A stretch of DNA of 64,000 nucleotides from Deltaproteobacteria bacterium (GCA_020632695.1 JACKFB010000004.1:62001-126000); one strand, 5' to 3'. Counted from the first letter of the stretch, positions 1 through 12,676 are shown. Translations and numbers: made by a program. The notes: generated from the sequence alone by a model not told the origin.

Positions 1-130
1 ACGCACCGCCGCCGCCTCCGAAGCAGCGTCGGTATCCGCCCGCGAACACCCCCCGACCACCCCGCAGCAGACCAGCACCACCCCCCCCACCCGGCCGAGC
101 CACCCAGCGGCGAAGGCAGCCTCCGCGCCA

Positions 131-545
131 ACCCCGGCCTCAGCGCCGGCCCGAGCCCCGGCCCCGGTGACCTCGGCCCGGCCCCGGCCCCGGCCTCGGT
201 CTCGGTCTCGGCCCTCGGTCTCGGTCTCGGTCTCGGCCTCGGTCTCGGCCCCGGCCCTGGCCCCGGTCCGGCCTCGGCCCCGGCCTCGGCCGGCCCTCGG
301 TCTCGGCCCCGGCCTCGGCCTCGGCCTGGTCTCGGCCCCGGCCTCGGCCCGGCCTCGGCCACGGCGCCGGCCCCGGCCCCGGCCACGGTCTCGGTCTCGG
401 TCTCGGCCCCGGCCTCGGTGACGGTGACGGTCTCGGCCTCGGTGACGGTCTCGGCCCCGGTCTCGGTGACAGTGCCGGCCTCGGCCCCGGTCTCGGCCCC
501 GGCCCCGGCCCCGGCCTCGGCCCCGGTCACCGCCCCGGCCCCACC
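131..545. repeat. GGNNNC hexamer repeat array 1
   Basis: Degenerate tandem hexamers of the form GG-NNN-C on the + strand, mainly GGTCTC, GGCCTC, GGCCCC and GGTGAC. Because the period is a multiple of three, several reading frames on both strands stay open and give Val-Ser-Ala, Gly-Leu or Arg-Pro strings; I regard none as genes. Bases 1-130 are GC-rich and show no recognisable gene. Confidence 0.85.
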
Positions 546-957
546 CCCCGCCCCCCCCCCCCCAACCGCCCCCACCAGCCCCGATGTAGAGGCGCCGAAT
601 GAGGCGAGCGAGGCCGCCGCTGGCGGCGGCGCGACCGAGGGCAGCCCGAGTCGGGCCCCAGGCCCGTCGCAGGGCTGACCCGAGGGAGCGACGTCGCCAG
701 CGGTGGCCGTAGCCGCCTCAGGCGGTGCCTCGGTCACTCCAGGCGGTGCCTCGGTCACCGGTTGCGCGCCCGAGCGCCTTCTTGCTAAGACCAGGGCCAC
801 GCGGGTGGGGGTCCTTGGACGAGGTTCAGGCGGTGCTCGGAGGCGGCTTGATCAATCCCGCCGGCCTGAGCAACCCGAGGTTGATACGTCGCCACGCAGG
901 ACGGCTGCAACCCGGTGAGCGCACGAGGCGCCGCCCGAGCACGGAGAGACGCGGTCC
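546..957. other. non-coding stretch upstream of gmd
   Basis: No convincing gene. It contains a C-rich tract just after the hexamer array and a tandem pair of identical 19-nt units (719-737 and 740-758, 21-nt period). A GGAGAG Shine-Dalgarno-like motif lies about 9 nt before the gmd start at 958. No clear sigma-70 promoter was found. Confidence 0.5.
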
Positions 958-2043
958 ATGAGCGAACGGAAGAAGGCCCTCATTACGGGCATCACGGGCC
1001 AGGACGGCTCCTACCTCGCCGAGCTGCTGCTGCAGAAGGGCTATGAGGTGCACGGCGTGATCCGGCGCTCCAGCTCCTTCAACACGGCGCGCATCGACCA
1101 CATCTATCAGGACCCGCACGCCCGCGGGCAGGACCTCTTCCTGCACTACGGCGACCTGACCGACGCATCGAACCTCTCGCGCCTGGTCGAGCGCATCGCG
1201 CCGGCCGAGATCTACAACCTCGGCGCCCAGAGCCACGTCAAGGTGAGCTTCGAGGTGCCCGAGTACACCGCGCAGGTCGACGGCCTGGGCACCCTGCGCC
1301 TGCTGGACGCCATCAAGGAGACCGGCCTGCGCACGCGCTTCTACCAGGCGTCGACCAGCGAGCTCTACGGCAAGATCCAGGAGATGCCGCAGCGGGAGAC
1401 CACCCCCTTCTACCCGCGCAGCCCCTACGCCGTGGCGAAGCTGTACGGGTTCTGGCTGGTGGTGAACTACCGCGAGGCCTACGGGCTCTTTGCCACCAAC
1501 GGCATCCTCTTCAACCACGAGAGCCCGCGCCGCGGCCGCACCTTCGTCACCCGGAAGATAAGCCACGCCGCTGCCCGCATCGCCCAGGGGCTGCAGGACA
1601 AGCTCTACCTGGGCAACCTGGACGCCCGCCGCGACTGGGGCTACGCGCCGGAGTACGTCGAGGCCATGTGGCGCATGCTGCAGGTCGACGAGCCCGAGGA
1701 CTTCGTCATCGCCACCGGGGAGACGCGCACGGTGCGCGAGTTCTGCGACCGCGCGTTCGCCCGCGTCGGCATCCCGCTCACCTGGGAGGGCGAGGGCGCG
1801 GACGAGCGCGGCCTGGCCCAGGACGGGCGCGTGCTCATCGAGGTGGACCCGGCCTACTTCCGGCCCACCGAGGTCGACGTGCTCTGCGGCGACCCCAGCA
1901 AGGCGCGCGAACGGCTGGGGTGGAAGCCCGAGATCACCTTCAGCGCGCTGGTGGACTTGATGGTGGACGCGGACATGGAGCTGGTCCGCCGCGAGGTCAC
2001 CCTCAAGAACGCGGGATTCACAGGTTCTGGAGGCGACGCATGA
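958..2043 (+). CDS. gmd: GDP-mannose 4,6-dehydratase
   Basis: First step of GDP-L-fucose synthesis: NADP-dependent conversion of GDP-D-mannose to GDP-4-keto-6-deoxy-D-mannose in the cytoplasm. The 361-aa length is usual for the family. Short-chain dehydrogenase features are visible: the Rossmann GxxGxxG at residues 11-17 (GITGQDG), the S/T-rich catalytic stretch STSELYG around residues 132-138, and the YxxxK pair Tyr157/Lys161. The N-terminal GITGQDGSYLAELLL and VHGVIRRSSSFNTARIDH segments are hallmarks of Gmd. The stop overlaps the start of the next gene by 4 nt (ATGA), so the two enzymes of the pathway are translationally coupled. Confidence 0.96.
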   Translation: MSERKKALITGITGQDGSYLAELLLQKGYEVHGVIRRSSSFNTARIDHIYQDPHARGQDLFLHYGDLTDASNLSRLVERIAPAEIYNLGAQSHVKVSFEVPEYTAQVDGLGTLRLLDAIKETGLRTRFYQASTSELYGKIQEMPQRETTPFYPRSPYAVAKLYGFWLVVNYREAYGLFATNGILFNHESPRRGRTFVTRKISHAAARIAQGLQDKLYLGNLDARRDWGYAPEYVEAMWRMLQVDEPEDFVIATGETRTVREFCDRAFARVGIPLTWEGEGADERGLAQDGRVLIEVDPAYFRPTEVDVLCGDPSKARERLGWKPEITFSALVDLMVDADMELVRREVTLKNAGFTGSGGDA

Positions 2044-3002
2044 CGTCCTGGCGCCCGACGGGCGATGAGCTGGATCTGGCGTCTCGACGCGTGCTGGTGA
2101 CCGGCGGCGCCGGTTTCCTCGGCTCCTACGTGGTCGAGGCGCTGGAGCGGCGCGGCACCCAGCACATCTTCGTGCCTCGCTCCGCCGAGTTCGACCTGCG
2201 CGACCGCGCGGCCATCGAGCGCATGCTCGAGGTGGCGCGCCCCGATCTGGTCATCCACCTGGCGGCGGTGGTGGGCGGCATCGGCGCCAACCGCGAGAAC
2301 CCGGGCCGGTTCTTCTACGAGAACATGGTGATGGGCATCGAGCTCATCGAGCAGTGCCGGCGCTTCGAGGTGGAGAAGACCGTCGTCGCCGGCACCATCT
2401 GCGCCTACCCCAAGCACACGCCGGTGCCCTTCCGGGAGGACAACCTCTGGGACGGCTACCCCGAGGAGACCAACGCCCCGTACGGCGTGGCGAAGAAGGC
2501 GCTGCTGGTGCAGTGCCAGGCCTACCGCGAGCAGTACGGCATGAACGCCATCTACCTGCTGCCGGTGAACCTCTACGGGCCGCGCGACAACTTCGACCTG
2601 CAGAGCTCGCATGTCATCCCGGCGCTGATCCGCAAGTGCGTCGAGGCGCGCGACGCCGGCGCCACCCACATCGACGCCTGGGGCGACGGCTCGCCGAGTC
2701 GCGAGTTCCTGCACGCCCGCGACGCCGCCGAGGGCCTGCTGGCCGCCGCCGAGCGCTACGACGGCGCCGACCCGGTCAACCTGGGCACCGGCTCCGAGAT
2801 CACCATCCGCGACCTGGTGGAGCTCATCGCGCGCCTCACCGGCTTCGAAGGCGAGATCCGCTGGCAGCCGGGCCAGCCCAACGGCCAGCCGCGCCGGCGC
2901 CTGGATGTGAGCCGCGCGCTCGAGCGTTTCGGCTGGCGTGCGCGCATCCCCTTCGAGGAGGGCCTGCGCGAGACCATCGCCTGGTACGAGTCCATCACCT
3001 GA
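2040..3002 (+). CDS. fcl: GDP-L-fucose synthase
   Basis: Epimerase-reductase that turns the product of Gmd into GDP-L-fucose, the donor for fucosylated surface glycans. 320 aa, usual length. Visible features: the Rossmann motif G22xxG25xxG28, the catalytic segment GTICAYPK (residues 118-125, Thr in the usual Ser position and Cys121 in place), Tyr148 and Lys152 of YxxxK, and the SSHVIPALIRK segment that carries the catalytic His. The open frame extends far upstream inside gmd, but the ATG overlapping the gmd stop gives the family N-terminus. The gene symbol could equally be wcaG. Confidence 0.95.
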   Translation: MTSWRPTGDELDLASRRVLVTGGAGFLGSYVVEALERRGTQHIFVPRSAEFDLRDRAAIERMLEVARPDLVIHLAAVVGGIGANRENPGRFFYENMVMGIELIEQCRRFEVEKTVVAGTICAYPKHTPVPFREDNLWDGYPEETNAPYGVAKKALLVQCQAYREQYGMNAIYLLPVNLYGPRDNFDLQSSHVIPALIRKCVEARDAGATHIDAWGDGSPSREFLHARDAAEGLLAAAERYDGADPVNLGTGSEITIRDLVELIARLTGFEGEIRWQPGQPNGQPRRRLDVSRALERFGWRARIPFEEGLRETIAWYESIT

Positions 3003-3012
3003 CGGCCAAGCC

Positions 3013-3585
3013 ATGCAACTCCGACTCTTCGTCGCCATCGATCTGCCCGAGACCATCCGGGACGACCTCGCCGAGATCATGCTGGGCGTCCCCGGTGCGC
3101 GCTGGGTCGATGACGACAACCTCCACGTCACCCTGCGCTTCGTCGGCGAGGTGGACGGCCACGCCTTCGAGGACGTCGCCGACGCGCTCTCGACGCTGCG
3201 CAAGCCCGGCTTCCAGCTCGCCCTCACCGGCACCGGGCACTTCCCGCCGCGGGGCCAGCCGACCGTGCTCTGGGCCGGCGTCTCGCCCGAGCCGGGCCTG
3301 CTGGCGCTGCGCGGCGCCGTGGACCGCGCCGTCATCCGCGCCGGCATCGAGCCCGAGCACCGCAAGTACATGCCCCACGTGACCCTGGCGCGCCTGAACG
3401 GCAGCCCGCCCGGCAAGGTGGCCCAGTTCCTCGCCCACCACTCGCTCTTCCAGACCGAGCCCTTCCAGGTCGACACCTTCCATCTCTACTCGTCGGTGCT
3501 GCGCGCCTCGGGAGCCGAGCACACCCTCGAGGTGAGCTACCCGCTGCTGCCGCCCGACCCCACGCCCGCGTCGGGCCCGGAGTGA
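3013..3585 (+). CDS. thpR: RNA 2',3'-cyclic phosphodiesterase (2'-5' RNA ligase family)
   Basis: Two-histidine (2H) phosphoesterase of the LigT/ThpR family, 190 aa. The two HxT motifs that define the family are at residues 38-40 (HVT in HVTLRF) and 122-124 (HVT in HVTLARL). The N-terminus RLFVAIDLPE is typical. These enzymes hydrolyse 2',3'-cyclic phosphate ends of RNA; the physiological substrate is generally unclear. The start at 3013 leaves 10 nt after fcl and gives the normal N-terminus. The link to the fucose genes is probably only transcriptional. Confidence 0.93.
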   Translation: MQLRLFVAIDLPETIRDDLAEIMLGVPGARWVDDDNLHVTLRFVGEVDGHAFEDVADALSTLRKPGFQLALTGTGHFPPRGQPTVLWAGVSPEPGLLALRGAVDRAVIRAGIEPEHRKYMPHVTLARLNGSPPGKVAQFLAHHSLFQTEPFQVDTFHLYSSVLRASGAEHTLEVSYPLLPPDPTPASGPE

Positions 3586-5192
3586 GCCCGGCGACCGCGA
3601 AGGTGCGCGAGCGCGCGCTGCGCCTGGCGCTGGTGGGCACGCGCCAGCTCTCGGACCGCCTCAGCGACCTCACCCGGGTCGCCGGGCGGCCGCCGCTGTT
3701 GCTGGGCTCGGCCTACTCGGCGCTGGACCAGTGGCTGGCGACCTGCCGCCGCCACCGCCAGCCCGCCCGCGACGTGCGCATCGGCGTGCTGATGCTGCGC
3801 AACCGCTTCTGGGCCGAGTGGGCCACCTACTGCTGCTGCCGCCTCTACCTGATGGGCTACGACCCCGTCCTGCTCTACTCGGGCGACGAGGTGCGCCGCC
3901 GCTTCCGCCAGCGCCCGCTCATCGATCCCGACACCCGCGGCTTCTTCGCCAAGGTGCGCCGCCAGCCGGTCTTCGCCGTGGTCGACCTGGACGCCTACGT
4001 CGAGCACGGCGAGCCCCCCACGGAGGCCGAGCGGGCCGAGCTGCGCCTGGCCGCCCAGATGAGCGTCGCCTACGACGCCGGCAAGGAGTTCGCCTTCGAC
4101 GAGGAGAAGATCGCCCGCGCCACCGAGCGCATCGTCCGGCTGCAGCGCGCCGCCGTCGCCATCGCCCGCACCTGCCGCCTCGACCGCGCCGCCCTCCCCA
4201 GCGGCATCATCGGCCTCACCGCCGGCATGCTGCGGGGCTTCCAGCAGGCCGGGCTGCCGCTGGTCACCGTCGAGGACTGGGGCCTGCAGCCGCGCCACAT
4301 GGTCTACAACATCGACCGCCCGGTCTTCGCCTTCGACTACGCCGCCTGGTTCCGCGCCCTGCCGGCCCTCACGCCGGCCCAGCAGGCGCTGGTCGACTCC
4401 TACGTGTCCTTCCAGGACGACCCGGCCGGCGCCCGCACCGAGGCCTGGAGCGACTACCGCGCCTACCAGCCCGCGGCCGCCCACGACCCGCTGCCGCCCG
4501 AGCTCGAGGCCTTCTTGGACCAGGGCCGCCCGACGGCGCTGCTGGGCACCAACGTCATCGGCGACTCGGCGACCCTGGGCCGCGAGCGCTGCTTCGAGAG
4601 CCAGCTCGCCTGGCTCGAGGCCACGCTGGCCTGGTTCGCCGAGCGGCCCGACCGCGGCCTGGTCATCCGCATCCACCCCGGCGAGGCCATGGGCCCCTGC
4701 CCCATGCCCCTGGCGCCCTGGGTCGAGCCGCGGGTGGCCGGCCTTCCCAACGTCCACGTCGTCGGCCCCACGACCGCCGTCAACACCTACGCCATCGCCC
4801 GCCGCGCCAGAGCCGGCCTGCTCTACGTCTCGAACCTGGGAGCCGACCTCATCGCCCGCGGCCTGCCGGCCATCGCCGTCGGCAAGGCCCCCTACGACGG
4901 CCTCGGCATCGCCTGGGAGCCCGCCACGCCGGAAGCCTACCTGGCGCTGCTCGACAGCGCGCTGCGAGGCGACCTGGCCGTCTCGCCAGAGGCCAGCGAG
5001 CGCGCCAGCCGCCTCATCTACGTCTTCACCCGCCTGATGACCGTCCCCGGAAACCCTCGCCGCAACACGTTTGCCTACGACCCGCTGGACCCGGCCCTGG
5101 ACGACCCCCTCGACGAGCTGTACCGCATCATCGCCGGCGAACAGGACCGCGAAGGCCACGTCGCCTGGGACGCCAGGAGACTCGACGACTGA
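3582..5192 (+). CDS. capsule-polysaccharide-type glycosyltransferase-like protein
   Basis: 536-aa protein starting with a GTG that overlaps the thpR stop (GTGA). No signal peptide. The C-terminal half looks like the GT-B-fold capsule synthesis proteins (KpsC/KpsS type): a VIRIHPGEA segment around residues 359-367, then a conserved-looking stretch with TTAVNTYAIA and SNLGADLIARGLPAIAVG, where such enzymes have the nucleotide-sugar site. The N-terminal half has an unusual YCCCRLYL segment. Position behind gmd-fcl suggests use of GDP-fucose or assembly of a fucose-containing surface polysaccharide, but donor and acceptor cannot be read from the sequence. Family assignment is by motif resemblance only. 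Confidence 0.6.
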   Translation: MSPATAKVRERALRLALVGTRQLSDRLSDLTRVAGRPPLLLGSAYSALDQWLATCRRHRQPARDVRIGVLMLRNRFWAEWATYCCCRLYLMGYDPVLLYSGDEVRRRFRQRPLIDPDTRGFFAKVRRQPVFAVVDLDAYVEHGEPPTEAERAELRLAAQMSVAYDAGKEFAFDEEKIARATERIVRLQRAAVAIARTCRLDRAALPSGIIGLTAGMLRGFQQAGLPLVTVEDWGLQPRHMVYNIDRPVFAFDYAAWFRALPALTPAQQALVDSYVSFQDDPAGARTEAWSDYRAYQPAAAHDPLPPELEAFLDQGRPTALLGTNVIGDSATLGRERCFESQLAWLEATLAWFAERPDRGLVIRIHPGEAMGPCPMPLAPWVEPRVAGLPNVHVVGPTTAVNTYAIARRARAGLLYVSNLGADLIARGLPAIAVGKAPYDGLGIAWEPATPEAYLALLDSALRGDLAVSPEASERASRLIYVFTRLMTVPGNPRRNTFAYDPLDPALDDPLDELYRIIAGEQDREGHVAWDARRLDD

Positions 5193-5204
5193 CCACCGCC
5201 ACCG

Positions 5205-5644
5205 GCGGCGGTTTCGGCCACGGCCGCGGCCTCGGCCTCGGCCTCGGCCCCGGTCTCGGCCTCGGTGCCGGTCTCGGTCTCGGTCTCGGTCTCGGTGCCG
5301 GTCTCGGAGTCGGTCTCGGTCCCGGCCTCGGCCTCGGTCTCGGCCCCGGTCTCGGCCACGGCCGCGGCCTCGGCCTCGGCCTCGGCCCGGCCCTGGCCTC
5401 GGCCTCGGCCCCGGCCTCGGCCTCGGCCTCGGCCCGGTCTGGCCTCTCGGCCTCGGCCCTGGCCTCGGCCCTCGGCCCCGGCCTCCGGCCCCTGGCCTCG
5501 GCCTGGCCTCGGCCTCGGCCTCGGCCTCGGCCCTGGCCTCGGCCTCGGCCCGGCCTCGGCCTCGGTCTCGGCCCGGCCCTGGCCCGGCGCCGGCCTCCGG
5601 CCCTGGTCTCGGCCCCGGCCTCTCGGCCTCGGCCCCGGCCTCCG
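5205..5644. repeat. GGNNNC hexamer repeat array 2
   Basis: Hexamer array between two convergent genes, with GGCCTC, GGTCTC, GGCCCC, GGTGCC and GGCCAC units on the + strand. It fills the whole intergenic stretch and stops next to the stop codon of the FkbM-type gene at 5645. Long open frames here in many phases are by-products of the repeat. There is no hairpin module or four-helix-bundle gene at this array. Confidence 0.85.
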
Positions 5645-6399
5645 TCACCCGGTCGGCGCGCGGAAGAACACCCCGTCGGCCTGGAGCTGGCGGCCGGTTT
5701 GGGGGTCCACGAAGCCGAGCTCCAGCGACTCCAGGCGGAAGCCGTGGGCCTCCGCGTCTCGGAGCAGGTCGGGCAGCAGGCTCTCGCCTTCGTAGAGCGC
5801 AGCGAGCGACATCTCCATCTGGAGGCCGGTCCACCGGTGCATGGTGGCTGCGCCGCCGGCCAGGATGCGGGCTTCGTAGCCCTGGGCGTCGAGCTTGAGG
5901 AAGGTGCGGGCTCCCAGCAGCTCGGGGTGTGCGGCGCACCACGCGTCCAGGGTCTCGATGCGCACGGTCTCCTTGCCGATGTAGTGGGCGTGTGGCGCTG
6001 CCTCGCGGTGCAGGGCCAGCATCGGCAGCAGCGAGCTGGACTGCGAGTTGGCGGCGACGTGGAGCTCGAAGCGGCCGGCCACGTCGCCGAAGCCCAGCGG
6101 ATGGCAGCTCCAGGCGGGATCGCTCGCGGCCCGCGCCGCCAGGCGCTCGAAGGCGCTCGACAGCGGTTCGAACGATACGATCCGGCCGTCGTAGCCCGCC
6201 GCCCGCAGGAGCTGGCCGTACTGGCCGGCGTTGGCGCCCACGTCCCAGACGCAGTCGACGCCGTGGTGGCGGAGCAGCATCACGCGCCGCCCCACGTCGT
6301 CGTAGCGCGGCACCCAGCGCTTCACCTCGACGCCGGCCCGGCGCGCCAGGGGCGTGGCTCGCCGGGCCAGCCGGCCGGCGAGCGCCCGCAGCGCTCCGC

Positions 6400-6403
<4 letters not shown>
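5645..6403 (-). CDS. FkbM family SAM-dependent methyltransferase
   Basis: 252-aa protein whose GTG start overlaps the stop of the RND pump gene (GTGA), so it is the last gene of the efflux operon. The SAM-binding motif I is VWDVGANAGQYG, about 50 residues in, followed by VSFEPLSSAFERL, TLDAW and FLKLDAQGYEARIL, the standard order for FkbM-type methyltransferases, which usually O-methylate sugars or small metabolites. An FkbM gene is not a normal part of an RND operon, and no substrate can be inferred. The large overlapping frame reading upstream into the pump gene is a shadow. Confidence 0.88.
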
Positions 6404-9485
<3,082 letters not shown>

Positions 9486-9489
<4 letters not shown>

Positions 9490-10484
9490 GGGGTCACCTC
9501 CACGGCCTTGGGGCCTCCGCCCTCGACCTTGGCGTCGCGCTCCTTGGCGGCTGCCACCGGCCGCAGCCGCGCCTCGGCGAAGAGCCCCGGCGCGATGGCG
9601 CCGTCGGCGTTGGGCAGCTCGACGATGGCCACCGCGGCTCGCGAGCGCGGGTCCACCGAGGGCACCATCCGGGTCACCGTCCCGTCCAGGCTCACCCCGA
9701 TGGCCGGGAAGCTCACCCGCACCGGCGTGCCGACGGTGACCTCGCGCAGCCGCACCGAGGGGACCTCCAGGCGCACGTCGATGGGCGAGCGCTGCTCGAT
9801 GGTGACGAAGGCCGTCGGCGGCACGGCCGTGGCCGCCTCGCCCTCGGAGATGTGGCGCTTGACCACGACCGCGTCGTAGGGCGCGCGCATCTCGGCCTCG
9901 GAGATCGAGCGCTTGGCCATGTCACGCACCACCAGCGCCTGCTGCAGCGCCGCGCCCGCCGCGCGCTCCTGCGCCACCGCCAGGTCGGCCTGCCGCTCGG
10001 GCACCGCCTTGGACGCCAGCAGCTTCCTGGCCCGGTCGGCCTCGATCTTCGCCGTCTCCACCTGAACGCGCGCCGCCCGCACCGCGGCGTCCGCCTGGCG
10101 CAGCCGCAGGTCGAAGTCGGTGGTGTCCAGGGTCACGATCACCTGGCCGGCCTCCACCGTCTGGCCCTCCTCGACGTGCACGCCGCGCACGGTGCCCGAC
10201 TGGTTGGCCGAGATCGTCGAGCGCCGATGCGGCTCGCTCGACCCGGTCAGCACCGGCTCCGCTGCCAGGCCCGCCCGCTCACCTCCGGGCTGCGCGCCCG
10301 GGCTCGCCTGCGCGCCCGAGGGCTTCGCCGCCTCCTGCTCGGCGGCGCCGGTGGCGATGGTCACCGGCACCGGCTCCTTCGGCAGCGCGGTCCCCTCGTC
10401 CTGGCGCTGGCAGCCGCCAGCCCCCAACGCCCCCACGCCCGCCACCACCAGGGCCGCGCCGACCCACATCGTCTGCCGCCTCAT
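9486..10484 (-). CDS. RND efflux periplasmic adaptor lipoprotein
   Basis: 332-aa membrane-fusion protein. The signal peptide ends in a lipobox (GAGGC, Cys25). It then has the adaptor order: a barrel-sandwich half (GTVRGVHVEEGQTVEAGQVI), a coiled-coil hairpin rich in Ala/Arg/Glu, the second sandwich half (MRAPYDAVVVKRHISEGE) and the beta-barrel (DVRLEVPSVRL). It bridges the RND permease and the outer-membrane channel. The linker after the lipobox is Ala/Pro/Gly-rich. Both ends overlap the neighbouring genes by 4 nt. Confidence 0.94.
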
Positions 10485-11938
10485 CGCTCACCTCCCTCGA
10501 TCCCGCCATCGTCCGGTGGGCCCGTCAGCGGCGCCCCCTCCCCGTCATCGAAGAGCTCCGACGCCCGCAGCGTGTCGCCCACGGCCGCCCCCAGCGTGGC
10601 GCGGGCCAGCAGGCACCGGAACCCGGCCGCCACCCGCTGGTCGCGCGCCCGGCGCAGCGCCGCCTCGGCCGTCACCACGTCGGTGGTGGTCGCGTCGCCC
10701 GCCCCGTAGCGCACCGACTCCACCCGCAAGCTCTCGCTCGCCTGGGTCTCGGCCAGCGCCGCCACGCCCTGGACCTCGGCGGTGGCGCGCAGCTCCTGCT
10801 GGGCCGAGGCGATCTGCATCCGCAGCCGGTCGGTCAGCGCGCGGAGCTGCTGGTCGGCCTGCCGCGACCGGGCCCGCGCGATGGTGATGCCCTCGCGGGT
10901 GGCGCCCCACTCGAAGGCGTTCCAGCGCAGGTTCAAGCCGACGTAGGCCGAGTCCTTCACCGCCAGGCCCTGACCCTCCAGGTGGGTGTAGGCGGCCACG
11001 GCCGAGACCGACGGCCACATCCGCGCCCGCGCCAGATCGACGCCGAGCTCGGCCTGGCGGGTCGAGGCGCGCGCGCCGCGCAGCTCGGGCCGCACGTCGA
11101 GCGCCCGCGACAAGAGCGCGTCGACCGAGGTCGTGTCGGCCTTGCAGCGCGTCGTGTCGACCGGAGTGGGGCGCAGCTCGTCGGCCTGCTCGGGCGACAG
11201 GCCCATCAACGTGGCCAGCACGCTCTGCGCCGTCGCCACCTGGGCCCGCGCGGCGATGAGATCCTGGGCGGCCGAGGCCTGGGCCACCTCCAGGCGCAGG
11301 CGGTCGCTCTGCAGCGCGGCCCCGCCGGCCAGCAGCGCGTCGACCTGTTCGAGGCGCGGCGCATACTCCTGCACCGACTGGCTGGCCGAGCGCTCCAGGG
11401 CCAGGGCCAGGTGCAGGCGCAGCCAGGCGGCGATGGCGTCGACGGCGGCGCTGCGGGCGGCCTCGGCGCGGGCTGCCTGGGCCACGTCCAGACCGAGGGC
11501 CAGCGCCTCGCGGGTCGAGCGGGTGCTGATGAGGTCGGTCAGCGGCTGCATGATCGAGGCGCCGAAGGCGGCCGTGATCTGGTCCTGGATGCGCGTCGGG
11601 CTCGAGAACCCGTCCAGCAGCGCCGCCAGCGCCGCCTCGTAGGGCGTCGTGGGCGCGGGCAGGCTCGGCAGCCCGCCGCCACCGCCGCCGGTGAACGACA
11701 CCTCCTGGGCCTGGTTCCACACCTTGAGGTCGCCGGTGACCTGGAGCACCGGCCGCAGGTGCGCCCGCCCGATGACCCGCTCGGAGCGCGCCACGTCGAT
11801 GGCGGCCTCCTGGGCGACGACCTGCGGGCTGTGGGCCACCGCGGCCTCGATGGCCTGGTCCAGCGAGATCTCGGCGCCCAGCGCCGGCGCGGCAAGGGCG
11901 AGGCCGGCCGTCAGCAGGGGGAGGAGGCGCAGGCGCAT
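10481..11938 (-). CDS. TolC family outer-membrane efflux protein
   Basis: 485 aa with an N-terminal signal peptide (RLLPLLTAGLALAAPALGA) and two repeats of the outer-membrane efflux domain, long Ala/Gln/Arg-rich helices. The start ISLDQAIEAAVAHSPQV is characteristic. It forms the outer-membrane channel of the tripartite pump. The chosen ATG lies at the end of the tetR gene (TGATG, 1-nt overlap); the longer open frame upstream only reads through tetR in another phase. A Gly-rich loop occurs around residue 60. Confidence 0.93.
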   Translation of the reverse strand: MRLRLLPLLTAGLALAAPALGAEISLDQAIEAAVAHSPQVVAQEAAIDVARSERVIGRAHLRPVLQVTGDLKVWNQAQEVSFTGGGGGGLPSLPAPTTPYEAALAALLDGFSSPTRIQDQITAAFGASIMQPLTDLISTRSTREALALGLDVAQAARAEAARSAAVDAIAAWLRLHLALALERSASQSVQEYAPRLEQVDALLAGGAALQSDRLRLEVAQASAAQDLIAARAQVATAQSVLATLMGLSPEQADELRPTPVDTTRCKADTTSVDALLSRALDVRPELRGARASTRQAELGVDLARARMWPSVSAVAAYTHLEGQGLAVKDSAYVGLNLRWNAFEWGATREGITIARARSRQADQQLRALTDRLRMQIASAQQELRATAEVQGVAALAETQASESLRVESVRYGAGDATTTDVVTAEAALRRARDQRVAAGFRCLLARATLGAAVGDTLRASELFDDGEGAPLTGPPDDGGIEGGER

Positions 11939-12558
11939 CACCCGGCCTCCGGCGCCGCGGCCCCGTGGAGGAACATCTCCACGATGCGCTCCACTGCGGG
12001 CCCGACGGGTCCCGGCTCGCCGATGAAGAGCTCGTCGATGCTCAGCGAGCGGACCAGGCCCTTGAGCGCACGGGCGTAGACCGGCGGGTCGCCGGGCCGC
12101 AGCACGCCCTCGTCGAGGCCGCGCTGGACCAGGTCCTGGAAGCCGCCGACGATGTCCTCGTGACACCGGGTGACCGGCTGCCCGAGCTCGCTCTGGTGGT
12201 CCCACTCGAGGGTGGAGTTGTACGCGACGAAGGCCATGAAGAACTCCCGATGCTGCAGGGCCTGTTCGAGGTGGCGGACGAGGAACCAGCGCAGCCGGTC
12301 GACGAAGCCGAGCGACACGGGGGGCTCCTCGGCCATCTGGCGGTGGAAGCCCTCGCAGATGCTCTGGGCCACGGCCACGAACACCTCGTCCTTCGATGAG
12401 AAGTAGCGGTAGATGGCGCCCGGAGAGTAGCCGGCGCCGCGAGCGATCTCGTCCATGGTCGCGCCGTGATAGCCCTTGCGGGAGAACACGGTCATCGCCG
12501 CCTCGATGAAGGCGGACCGCGCGAGTGCGGCCTCTCGTTCCTTCCGTGGCGCAATCAT
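11938..12558 (-). CDS. TetR/AcrR family transcriptional regulator
   Basis: 206-aa repressor-type protein. The N-terminal helix-turn-helix reads AAMTVFSRKGYHGATMDEIA then GAGYSPGAIYRYFSSKDEVF, the TetR signature. The C-terminal ligand domain is not recognisable further. It is the first gene of the pump operon, and an 8+8 palindrome lies just upstream (12596-12615), so autorepression of the whole operon with release by a pump substrate is likely. An AAGGAG ribosome-binding site is 6 nt before the ATG. Confidence 0.93.
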   Translation of the reverse strand: MIAPRKEREAALARSAFIEAAMTVFSRKGYHGATMDEIARGAGYSPGAIYRYFSSKDEVFVAVAQSICEGFHRQMAEEPPVSLGFVDRLRWFLVRHLEQALQHREFFMAFVAYNSTLEWDHQSELGQPVTRCHEDIVGGFQDLVQRGLDEGVLRPGDPPVYARALKGLVRSLSIDELFIGEPGPVGPAVERIVEMFLHGAAAPEAG

Positions 12559-12595
12559 GAGGCACTCCTTGCCCTGCTGAGCAGAGCGTGCCCCA

Positions 12596-12615
12596 GAGTG
12601 AAGACACCTTCACTC
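12596..12615. promoter_or_regulatory. probable TetR operator
   Basis: Perfect inverted repeat GAGTGAAG-acac-CTTCACTC, 38 nt before the tetR start codon. On the minus strand a TTGCAT -35-like hexamer sits just upstream, with the palindrome covering most of the 17-nt spacer region, a usual position for a TetR operator. The -10 box (CACTCT) is poor, so the promoter itself is uncertain. Confidence 0.55.
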
Positions 12616-12676
12616 GAATGCAAGGCCTATTTCGCGGCGCGTTCGCGGGCGCCTCGGCTCCGGCAGGGCCGCGCGC

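Noticed and set aside
167..678. Open frames encoding Arg/Pro or Val/Ser/Ala-rich proteins in array 1
   Set aside because: The 6-nt repeat keeps several frames open on both strands at once; no ribosome-binding site, no family, and composition follows the repeat unit.
1668..2039. N-terminal extension of GDP-fucose synthase inside gmd
   Set aside because: The extension is out-of-frame gmd sequence; the family N-terminus begins at 2040.
3537..5942. 801-aa antisense frame over the glycosyltransferase-like gene and array 2
   Set aside because: Shadow of a GC-rich gene on the + strand; low-complexity Gly/Arg/Ala product.
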